From CAZGXI01 sp964529715 (lineage in GTDB: Bacteria > Chloroflexota > Anaerolineae > Aggregatilineales > Ch27), in assembly GCA_964529715.1 (NCBI GenBank), contig CAZGXI010000051.1, positions 1-23,546 of the forward strand: a DNA stretch of 23,546 nucleotides, read 5' to 3'. Of this stretch, positions 1 through 6,286 are shown piece by piece (within the stretch, counting starts at the first letter, position 1; each line of letters starts with the position of its first letter). The notes under the pieces were generated by a model that made no database searches, had not been told where the DNA came from, and worked only from the letters and a program-made list of their open reading frames with translations. The position numbers were made by a program, and so were the translations under genes.

Positions 1-163
1 TGATACGCCTTGTCCAGTCGCCGCAGGGCATGTTGCAGGCTGCTGGCGTTCAGCACTCCCAGCGTCGCCGGGTTCGTTCCCCCCGTGCCTGCGCCAGCAC
101 AAACGTCGCCGCGCGTTCCTGGGCGTTACTCAGATACAACCGGTACTGGTAGGTGCGGATCAT
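1..163 (-). pseudogene. TnpB (IS200/IS605-type) remnant, 5' end only
   Basis: Reading leftward from an ATG at 163-161, the product starts MIRTYQYRLYLSNAQERA, the typical N-terminus of TnpB/OrfB proteins, the RNA-guided nucleases carried by IS200/IS605 elements. The frame hits TGA at 52-50 after 37 residues. TnpB-like sequence resumes in another frame with LNASSLQHALRRLDKAYQ, which matches the conserved LQ-ALR-LD-AF segment of the family. The frames switch around a run of six G in the coding strand (near 80-85). Only about 57 residues separate the start from that segment, where I would expect about 80-90, so an internal deletion is also likely. The gene continues beyond the left edge, so its full extent and any downstream guide RNA cannot be seen. 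A promoter lies at 203-231. The family call is fairly sure and the inactivation is strongly suggested. Confidence 0.72.
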
Positions 164-202
164 GCCGGGATCACTGCATTGAACATTGCTGAGAGTAATC
201 TT

Positions 203-231
203 AGCCTATTGCCCATACGTTCGTCTGTCAA
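203..231 (-). promoter_or_regulatory. Putative promoter of the TnpB remnant
   Basis: On the minus strand a perfect -35 hexamer TTGACA (231-226) is followed after 17 bases by TAGGCT (208-203), a weak -10. Transcription would start near 196, about 33 bases before the ATG at 163. The ribosome site ahead of that ATG is poor. The -35 box and spacing are good, while the -10 matches only at TA and the final T. Confidence 0.45.
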
Positions 232-262
232 GGATTTCGTGAAGGGAGCAAGGCGCATTCCC

Positions 263-308
263 CTGTCGCCTGACCCAGCACTTGCGTACTGGGCAAGTGA
301 GGCGACAG
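263..308. repeat. Composite hairpin with two alternative inner stems
   Basis: A perfect 9-bp outer stem (263-271 with 300-308, CTGTCGCCT/AGGCGACAG) encloses two interleaved inverted repeats: CCCAG/CTGGG (274-278 with 289-293) and CACTTG/CAAGTG (279-284 with 294-299). The two inner stems have no spare bases between them, so they are probably mutually exclusive. Neither strand has a T-run after the structure, which argues against an intrinsic terminator. Its place about 100 bases upstream of the TnpB start suits the end hairpin of an IS200/IS605 element, but this is inference. Confidence 0.55.
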
Positions 309-380
309 TCCCCGCCGCCAATTCTTATGGGGTTGCCTCCATCGGGCAGCTACGTCGGCAGAGGGAGTAGGAGCACCGTA

Positions 381-1490
381 TCAGGCGGGAGTGGTCGCGA
401 GAGGTAGAGCCGCCTGCACGGTTGTTCCCAGTTCAGGCTGGCTCTCGATGCGGAACCATCCCCCATGCAGTTCGGTCAGGCTTTTGGCGATCACCAGTCC
501 AAGCCCGGCCCCTTGTTGCTCATAGAATGTGCGATCAAACTGGGTATAGGCGCCGATGTTGGCGATCTGTTCTGCCGTCATGCCGCGTCCCCGGTCGCTG
601 ATCTGCAAGACGTAGCAGCCATTTTCGGCAAATGCAGCTACCTGAACCGGTGTTCCTGGCGGCGAGAACTTGAAGGCGTTGTCTATCAGTTCCTCGGCGA
701 CCTTGCGCAGATTGTCTTCGATAATCTGCACGGCCTCAACATCATCCAGGTGTAGGCTCAGATCGGCTTCCCGTTTGGCCTGTTGCGCCTTTCCTTCGGC
801 CACCGACTTGAGAAAGGCCCTGGGCCGAGGAAACCGGAAGCGGCGCAGGGCCTCCAGGCGTTCGGGGGTGACCCGCAAGACCTCGATCTGGGCGTAAATC
901 AGCAGGTTTTCCACCAGGTGATGAAGCCGCTGTCCGGCCCGGTTGATGCATTGGGCCATCTCCACAATGCGCTCACCGGGCAACTGCTCGCCGTCGGCGA
1001 TGAGCAGTTCTGAGTAGCCCAGAATGCTCACCAGGGGGGTGCGCAGTTCGTGTGGCAACATCATCAGGATAACGTTGTCGCGGAGCGCACTCACTTTCCG
1101 GTCAAATTCGCGGGCAAGGGCCGCCTGTCGTTCCAGACGCGCGCGGACGGCCTCCAGCAGTTCGGGGGCTGAGAAGGGCTTGGGGATGTAGTCGTCTGCG
1201 CCAAGCACCATCCCCCGGCGCATCGAATCGCGGTCGGTTTTGGCCGTCAGGAAGATAAATGGGGTTGTCGTTGTCGCCGGATCACTGCGCACTTCCATCA
1301 GGACGCTGTAGCCGTTCAGGCCGGGCATCATGATGTCGCACAGAACCAGATCGGGCCGGAACTGCCGCACCAGGTCCACCCCGCTGCGACCGTTGCTCGC
1401 CCCCTGAACTTCATAGCCTTCCAGGGCGAGTGTCTCAAGGACATCCCTAAGAATGGTTTCTTCATCCTCGATGACTGCGATCTTCACCAT
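381..1490 (-). CDS. Response regulator-histidine kinase (REC-HisKA-HATPase)
   Basis: A 369-residue soluble signalling protein with a receiver domain at its N-terminus and a kinase core behind it. The receiver (about 1-120) has the acidic pair E8/D9, the phospho-acceptor D52 in CDIMMP, T82 and K104 in KPF. After a short helical linker come the H box with H147 in HELRTP, the N box around N271 (EELIDNAFKFSPPG), the G1 box DRGRGM near 299-304 and the G2 box GAGLGL near 327-332. There is no membrane segment and no DNA-binding domain, so it probably receives a phosphate from another kinase and passes a signal on by its own kinase core. The ATG at 1490-1488 has a GGGAGG ribosome site. It diverges from the large kinase at 1699 across a shared control region, which suggests they act together. 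Domain calls are firm; the partner is inferred. Confidence 0.93.
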   Translation of the reverse strand: MVKIAVIEDEETILRDVLETLALEGYEVQGASNGRSGVDLVRQFRPDLVLCDIMMPGLNGYSVLMEVRSDPATTTTPFIFLTAKTDRDSMRRGMVLGADDYIPKPFSAPELLEAVRARLERQAALAREFDRKVSALRDNVILMMLPHELRTPLVSILGYSELLIADGEQLPGERIVEMAQCINRAGQRLHHLVENLLIYAQIEVLRVTPERLEALRRFRFPRPRAFLKSVAEGKAQQAKREADLSLHLDDVEAVQIIEDNLRKVAEELIDNAFKFSPPGTPVQVAAFAENGCYVLQISDRGRGMTAEQIANIGAYTQFDRTFYEQQGAGLGLVIAKSLTELHGGWFRIESQPELGTTVQAALPLATTPA

Positions 1491-1534
1491 GCCTTGCCCT
1501 CCCGCATGGACTCAAGATGTCCCTATAAGCTGGC

Positions 1535-1562
1535 ATAGTACCATTGTCTCGGCAGGGTGCAA
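1535..1562 (-). promoter_or_regulatory. Putative promoter of the REC-kinase gene
   Basis: On the minus strand TTGCAC (1562-1557) and TACTAT (1540-1535) are 16 bases apart, which would start transcription near 1528. One copy of a repeated motif (1513-1528) would then lie at the start point. The hexamers match the consensus at about four positions each. Confidence 0.4.
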
Positions 1563-1635
1563 ACTGGCGACCGACTCGAAAATGGCCTAACCGTTTGCAT
1601 ACCTGGTAGCCTTTCTTTGGCAATCAAAGATGTCC

Positions 1636-1641
1636 TATAAT
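1636..1641 (+). promoter_or_regulatory. TATAAT -10 box of the large sensor kinase
   Basis: A perfect TATAAT lies about 58 bases before the ATG at 1699. No good -35 box is found at 16-18 bases: the position holds TTCTTT, and a closer TTGGCA (1617-1622) is only 13 bases away. An activator may therefore be needed. A ribosome site AGGGGG (1688-1693 region) precedes the ATG. Confidence 0.5.
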
Positions 1642-1698
1642 CGACAAAGATGCCCTACTGGATACGAAACAGTGTGATAGGGGCAGCAGGGGGAACTT

Positions 1699-4600
1699 AT
1701 GAGTCACTGGGCAGCGTCAGAGCCAGAGACGGCCAGGTGGCGTCTGTCTCCTTTTAGAGTTGCCGGACTTTACCTGGTCGCCGGCATTGCGTGGATGCTC
1801 ATCACCGACAACCTGCTGGCCTGGATCGCTGATCCGTCGGCAATCACGCCGCTGCAAACTCTCAAAGGCGGGCTGTTCGTTATCATCACGGGTACGGTGC
1901 TCTTCTTGCTGGTTCGGCACAGCATGGCGACCCTACAATTCTCGCAGCGGGCGCTGCGGCGCGCGGTGCGGGGCTATCACATGCTCAGCCAGTGTAATCA
2001 GGCATTGGTTCGGGCCGCCTCTGAGCCGGAACTGCTGCAAGCCGTCTGCCGGGCGCTTGTCGAAAGCGGCGGTTATCGCCTGGCCTGGATCGGCTTTGCC
2101 GAACAGAACCCGGCCAAGACGGTTCGCCCGGTGGCCTGGGCGGGTCACGAGGCCGGGTATCTGGAGATGGTGGACATCTCCTGGGCCGATACTGAGCGCG
2201 GGCAAGACCCAACCGGGCGAGCCATCCGCGACGGCGCCACGCATGTCATCCGGCAGATTGCAACCGATTCTGCCTACACTCCCTGGCACGCGGAAGCGAC
2301 CAAGCGCGGGTATGTTTCATCCATCGCTCTTCCTCTGCAGACCGGCGGACAGGTTTTCGGGGCGCTGAACGTCTATGCTGCGGAGCCAGACGCTTTCGAC
2401 GCGCTGGAGATCGGACTCCTGGAAGAACTGGCAAGCGATCTGGTCTACGGCATTGTGGCCCTGCGCGCCGAGGCCCAACGGCGGCAGGCCGAAGATGAAC
2501 TGCGTGAAAGTGAGGAGCGTTTCCGTGCCACCTTCGAGCAGGCGGCGGTCGGCATCGCTCTCGTGGCCCTGGATGGTCGCTTTCTCCGCGTCAACCGGCG
2601 CTTTTGCGACATCACAGGCTATAGCCAGGATGAGATTTTGCAACGCACTGTCCAGGACATTACCTATCCTGCCGACCTGGATACGGACCTGACCTATGTC
2701 CAGCAGATGCTCGCCGGGGACATTCAAACCTATACCATGGAAAAGCGGTACATCCGCCGCGACCGCTCCCTCGTGTGGATCGATCTTACAGGATCGCTGG
2801 TGCGGGACGCCGCCGGGACGCCGAAATATTTGATTGGTGTTGTTCAGGACATCACCGACCGCAAGCGGACCGAGGAAGCATTGCAGCGAACCAACTACCA
2901 TCTGGAAATGGCCCAGCGGGTCGGCAAGATCGGCAGTTGGGAATGGGACGTCATCACCGACCTGATGACTTGGTCGGCGGAGATGTATCGCATCTTCGGC
3001 ATCGATCCGGCGCAGTTTCCCAACAACGTCCCGATGGCGGAGTTTTTTAAGACGATCCATCCAGCCGACTTACCGCGAGTACGGGCGATCAACGACCAGC
3101 TTCTACGGCAGCGGCAGGCCATCCCCGCAGAATATCGTGTCATCCAGCCGGATGGCTCGGTGCGTATAGTCTATAGCGATAATGTGGTCATTCTCGATGG
3201 CGAAGGGCGCGTCGCCAAGGTGGTGGGGATCGCGCAAGACATCACCGAGCGCAGGCAGGCCGAGGAAACCCTGGCGGCAGAGCGCAACCTGTTGCGCACG
3301 CTGATCGATGCTGTGCCGGACTACATTTACGCCAAGGACAGGGAAAGCCGCTTTCTCATCGCTAATGCCTTTGTGGCCGAACGCATGGGCGCAGGAAGCC
3401 CAGAGGAATTGTTGGGTAAAACGGATGCCGATTTTTACCCCCCTGAACTCGCGGCCAGATACCGCGCTGATGAACTGACCGTCATCCAGACCGGCAAACC
3501 GCTTCTGAACGTTGAAGAATTGACCATCGATACTACAGGAGCAACACGTTGGTTGCTGACCACCAAGGTGCCGCTGCGCAACAGTCAGGGCGACATCATC
3601 GGCATCGTCGGAAACAACCGCGACATCACTGAGCGGAAACAAATCGAAGAGGCCGAACATGCACAGCGTATCATGGCTGAGGCGCTGCACGACATTGCCG
3701 CTGCCCTATCCAGTACATTGAACCTGGACGAGGTGCTGGACCGCATCCTGGACAACCTGGAACGAGTGCTGCCCTATGATGTGGCGAATATCGCGTTCAT
3801 CGAAGGGGGCGTTGCCCGCATCATGCGCTGTCGTGGGTATGACGATCCCGATCTGGCGGCAGCCGTATTGCAACAGCGTTGGCCGGTTGCCGACGTACCC
3901 TATCTGCAGCAGGTCGTCGAAACCGGGCAGGTCATCATGATCCACGACCTGCCGGTCTACCTGGGACTGCCCAAAGATACCAAGCTGTGGATACGTGGCT
4001 ACATCGCGGCCCCCATTCGCGCCTTTGGGCAGGTCATTGGAGTCATCAGCCTGGATAGTGCGACGCCGGGCTTTTTCAAGGCCGCTCACGCCGGGCCTCT
4101 GCAGGCGTTCGCCGACCATGCCGCGATTGCTATCCAGAACGCGCAGCTTTACGATGCCCTGCGCCTCCATGCCGCCGACCTGGCCCAGCGCGTGGAGGAA
4201 CGCACGGCGGAACTGCGCGCCGTTCTGGACAACATGGGCGAAGGGGTGCTCTATCTGGACAATCAACAGATCAAGTATCTCAACCGTGCCTTTTCCCAAC
4301 TCACCGGCTACGGCGCGGAAGAAGTCGTCGGACAGTCGCCGCACTTCTACGCGCAGTTGATCCAGAACGCTATTGAGGATCATGCCCGTCTGGTGGAAGC
4401 AGCGCAGGAGATATTCCAGCAGGGCGGGACATGGCGCGGGGAGGTGAAGCTCAGGCACAAAGATGGTCATCTGCTCGACGTAGGCGTGACCAATTCGGCG
4501 GTGATCGCGCCGGATGGTCAGCTCCTCGGCAATGTGATCGTGGTCCAAGACATCAGTGAGCGCAAAGCCCTGCAGGCGCAGAAGGATCGCTTCATTGCCA

Positions 4601-5256
4601 ACGCCTCCCACGAATTGCGCACACCGGTTACGACTATCAACCTGCGGCTCTATCTGCTGCGCCGGCAGCCGGAGAAGTTGGAAGAGCATCTGCGGATTTT
4701 GGAGCAGGCGGTAGCCCGCATGACGACTCTGGTCGAAGGGTTGCTGGACCTGTCGCGTTTCGAGCGGGGTGTTATTACGCTCAAGCGGGAGCGGGTGGTC
4801 TTGCAGACGCTGCTCACCGACGTGATTGTGACGCAGCAGCCCCAGGCCGATGACAAGCAACTCCGTCTGGAAAGTGTGTTGCCCGCCGCGCCGGTGGTCG
4901 CGCAGCTTGATCCGATACGGATCACCCAGGTGATCACCAACCTGGTCGGGAACGCGATCAACTACACTCCCGCCGGTGGTCAGGTCGTTGTCGAAATGGT
5001 CGTCGAAGCTCAGGAGGCCATGATTCGCGTCCGGGATACGGGGATCGGTATTGCGCCCGACCTGCTGGAACGTATTTTTGAGCCATTCTTCCGCGTGGAT
5101 CAAACGGCTACGGTGCGCGGCGCGGGGTTGGGGCTGGCGATCTCCAAAGAGATCGTCGATCTGCACGGCGGGACGATCACGGTCGAAAGCGAGGTCGGGC
5201 GCGGCAGTGTCTTCACCATTCGCCTGCCGCTGAATGGCGGTATCCCAGAGGGATGA
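1699..5256 (+). CDS. Membrane-bound multi-sensor histidine kinase (GAF, four PAS, GAF)
   Basis: An 1185-residue sensor kinase. Two hydrophobic segments (about 22-43 and 57-73) anchor the N-terminus. Then follow a GAF domain (about 95-255), three PAS domains (about 270-388, 400-518 and 525-645), a second GAF domain (about 655-820), a fourth PAS domain (about 836-955) and the kinase core. Each PAS domain ends in a DIT/DIS-R sequence typical of the PAC motif. The catalytic core has H971 in ASHELRTP, N1085 in NLVGNAINYTP, G1 DTGIGI at 1113-1118 and G2 GAGLGL at 1141-1146, all intact. No receiver or output domain is fused, so the phosphate must go to a separate protein, and the divergent REC-kinase gene is the obvious candidate. 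The many cytosolic sensor domains suggest it integrates several internal or diffusible signals; the ligands cannot be read from sequence. Confidence 0.94.
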   Translation: MSHWAASEPETARWRLSPFRVAGLYLVAGIAWMLITDNLLAWIADPSAITPLQTLKGGLFVIITGTVLFLLVRHSMATLQFSQRALRRAVRGYHMLSQCNQALVRAASEPELLQAVCRALVESGGYRLAWIGFAEQNPAKTVRPVAWAGHEAGYLEMVDISWADTERGQDPTGRAIRDGATHVIRQIATDSAYTPWHAEATKRGYVSSIALPLQTGGQVFGALNVYAAEPDAFDALEIGLLEELASDLVYGIVALRAEAQRRQAEDELRESEERFRATFEQAAVGIALVALDGRFLRVNRRFCDITGYSQDEILQRTVQDITYPADLDTDLTYVQQMLAGDIQTYTMEKRYIRRDRSLVWIDLTGSLVRDAAGTPKYLIGVVQDITDRKRTEEALQRTNYHLEMAQRVGKIGSWEWDVITDLMTWSAEMYRIFGIDPAQFPNNVPMAEFFKTIHPADLPRVRAINDQLLRQRQAIPAEYRVIQPDGSVRIVYSDNVVILDGEGRVAKVVGIAQDITERRQAEETLAAERNLLRTLIDAVPDYIYAKDRESRFLIANAFVAERMGAGSPEELLGKTDADFYPPELAARYRADELTVIQTGKPLLNVEELTIDTTGATRWLLTTKVPLRNSQGDIIGIVGNNRDITERKQIEEAEHAQRIMAEALHDIAAALSSTLNLDEVLDRILDNLERVLPYDVANIAFIEGGVARIMRCRGYDDPDLAAAVLQQRWPVADVPYLQQVVETGQVIMIHDLPVYLGLPKDTKLWIRGYIAAPIRAFGQVIGVISLDSATPGFFKAAHAGPLQAFADHAAIAIQNAQLYDALRLHAADLAQRVEERTAELRAVLDNMGEGVLYLDNQQIKYLNRAFSQLTGYGAEEVVGQSPHFYAQLIQNAIEDHARLVEAAQEIFQQGGTWRGEVKLRHKDGHLLDVGVTNSAVIAPDGQLLGNVIVVQDISERKALQAQKDRFIANASHELRTPVTTINLRLYLLRRQPEKLEEHLRILEQAVARMTTLVEGLLDLSRFERGVITLKRERVVLQTLLTDVIVTQQPQADDKQLRLESVLPAAPVVAQLDPIRITQVITNLVGNAINYTPAGGQVVVEMVVEAQEAMIRVRDTGIGIAPDLLERIFEPFFRVDQTATVRGAGLGLAISKEIVDLHGGTITVESEVGRGSVFTIRLPLNGGIPEG

Positions 5257-5337
5257 CGGTTTCGTTTTCAGGGGCAGAGATCGGGCCGGGCAGACGGCAA
5301 GCGGTGGGCACCCTGCGAGAGGCGGGTAGTCGCACAC

Positions 5338-5371
5338 AAAAAAGTAGGGATGAGGAGAGCCTCATCCCTAC
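5338..5371 (-). terminator. Intrinsic terminator of the anchored protein gene
   Basis: A perfect 11-bp stem (5344-5354 with 5361-5371, GTAGGGATGAG/CTCATCCCTAC) with a 6-base loop is followed on the minus strand by six T (5343-5338). It lies 39 bases after the stop at 5411. It may also stop read-through from the convergent kinase gene, but the plus strand has no T-run. Confidence 0.85.
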
Positions 5372-5410
5372 CTGTGGAGGGGGGTGTGGAGTTAAACCTG
5401 ATCGCCGTAC

Positions 5411-6082
5411 TCAATAAGCCTCAATCCGCATCACGGGTTGGATCAATGGCGGGTTCATGCCTGGCAGGATGAGGGCAATGGTCTGATCTGGGGCGAGGGC
5501 CAGCAGGCAGGTCGTGCAGGCATTCAGCATTCCCGCCGTGTAGGTGTAGGGTGTACCCTGGCGGTCGTAGACGATCACGGCAGTGGTGTCCTGGTGCAGG
5601 ATCGCGTAATGCAGCAGAAAGCTCAGCGGGACGCCTTGATAAGCCTGCCCGTCGATGGTGCTCTGAATGAAGGCCCCGTACTGGCTGTAGACGCCCAGCA
5701 GGTTAGCGATGTCGTCCCAGCGCCAGTAGCCACCGTTGGCGAACTTACCGCCCAGCACAATTGCCATCGGGTCGGAGGGGTTTTGCAGCGGGATGGCGGT
5801 CGGCTGCGGCGGCTGGACGGGTTCTGCGACTTCCAGGGCCAGGGCTGCCTGCGGCGGCTCGAAGAGGCCGCGGCTTTCCGTGCGGCCGGCGCCGTTGGAT
5901 AATGCCATGTTGAAGGCGGCGCCCAGAACCGTCGCCAGGATCAGGGCGAAGAGGATCACCAGGCCAACATTCGCCCGTCGGACCGTCTTTTTGACCGGGC
6001 GCTTGCTGCTGGATTGCATCCGGCTGCGCAGAGAGAAATCCGCCGTGTAGTTCTGGCTGTGGGATAAGGTGTTAAGTGCCAT
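5411..6082 (-). CDS. Membrane-anchored protein, possible SUOX-like (molybdopterin-binding-like) domain
   Basis: I place the start at the ATG 6082-6080 because it has a strong AAGGGGGG ribosome site; this gives 223 residues. The open frame runs further upstream, but without such a site. The protein has a basic N-terminus (SKRPVKKTVRR), one membrane segment (about 38-58), a proline-rich linker (about 76-104) and an exported domain (about 105-223). In that domain, QGVPLSFLLHYA (149-160) and the following VIVYDRQG resemble the GVPL--LL motif and strand of sulfite-oxidase-fold domains. I see no cofactor-binding cysteine of the enzymatic kind; the only pair is C189/C192 in CTTC. It is therefore likely a non-catalytic or modified version, and the fold call is a hypothesis. 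It follows the pilin-like genes on the same strand but is separated from them by a terminator at 6222-6266. Confidence 0.7.
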   Translation of the reverse strand: MALNTLSHSQNYTADFSLRSRMQSSSKRPVKKTVRRANVGLVILFALILATVLGAAFNMALSNGAGRTESRGLFEPPQAALALEVAEPVQPPQPTAIPLQNPSDPMAIVLGGKFANGGYWRWDDIANLLGVYSQYGAFIQSTIDGQAYQGVPLSFLLHYAILHQDTTAVIVYDRQGTPYTYTAGMLNACTTCLLALAPDQTIALILPGMNPPLIQPVMRIEAY

Positions 6083-6162
6083 TGAAGCGCCCCCCTTCGT
6101 GATGTTGACGCCGCGTCTGGTGGTGCGGCGAAAGTTGCTGTATACCCTTCGTTTGATCTGAG

Positions 6163-6193
6163 AATACACCGTCTGGATTGCTGGAATGGTCAA
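6163..6193 (-). promoter_or_regulatory. Possible promoter of the anchored protein gene
   Basis: On the minus strand TTGACC (6193-6188) and TGTATT (6168-6163) are separated by 19 bases, longer than ideal. They lie between the upstream terminator and the ATG at 6082. A separate promoter is expected from that layout, but this one is only a candidate. Confidence 0.3.
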
Positions 6194-6221
6194 GGAAAGT
6201 TAAATTTCGTTGAGCATCGGT

Positions 6222-6266
6222 AAAAAACGGGGCCGGGCAAAGAGCCACTTCCCTCTGCCCGGCCCC
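6222..6266 (-). terminator. Intrinsic terminator after the TadG-like gene
   Basis: A perfect 11-bp GC-rich stem (6229-6239 with 6256-6266, GGGGCCGGGCA/TGCCCGGCCCC) is followed on the minus strand by six T (6227-6222). It starts 20 bases after the stop at 6287. It separates the pseudopilin genes from the anchored protein gene. Confidence 0.88.
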
Positions 6267-6286
6267 AGTGTCGCAGAGTCGAAAGG

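Larger units (their letters stand above)
1513..1657 (+). repeat. Three copies of a CAAAGATGTCCTA-like motif between divergent kinase genes
   Basis: CAAGATGTCCCTATAA occurs at 1513-1528, CAAAGATGTCCTATAA at 1625-1640 and CAAAGATGCCCTA at 1645-1657. The last two copies are exactly 20 bases apart, about two helical turns. The middle copy contains the start of the TATAAT -10 box of the plus-strand kinase. The first sits near the likely start point of the minus-strand gene. The motif was not noticed elsewhere in the window outside coding sequence. Operator function is inferred. Confidence 0.45.

Noticed and set aside
263..308. The composite hairpin as an intrinsic terminator of the REC-kinase gene or as an HDV-like ribozyme
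   Set aside because: There is no T-run on either strand, and the order of its stems does not match the nested double pseudoknot of HDV-like ribozymes.
179..370. A 63-residue open frame on the plus strand
   Set aside because: It has no ribosome site or recognisable domain, and it overlaps the hairpin and the minus-strand promoter of the TnpB remnant.
1625..1657. The repeated motif as the start of a CRISPR-like or tandem repeat array
   Set aside because: Only two adjacent copies of 13 bases exist, with a 7-base gap and no spacer pattern.
3706..5337. A 543-residue open frame on the minus strand
   Set aside because: It is a GC-driven shadow of the large kinase gene, whose domains are clear in the plus frame.
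6083..6193. A 37-residue N-terminal extension of the anchored protein from ATG 6193
   Set aside because: No ribosome site precedes 6193, while the ATG at 6082 has AAGGGGGG at correct spacing.
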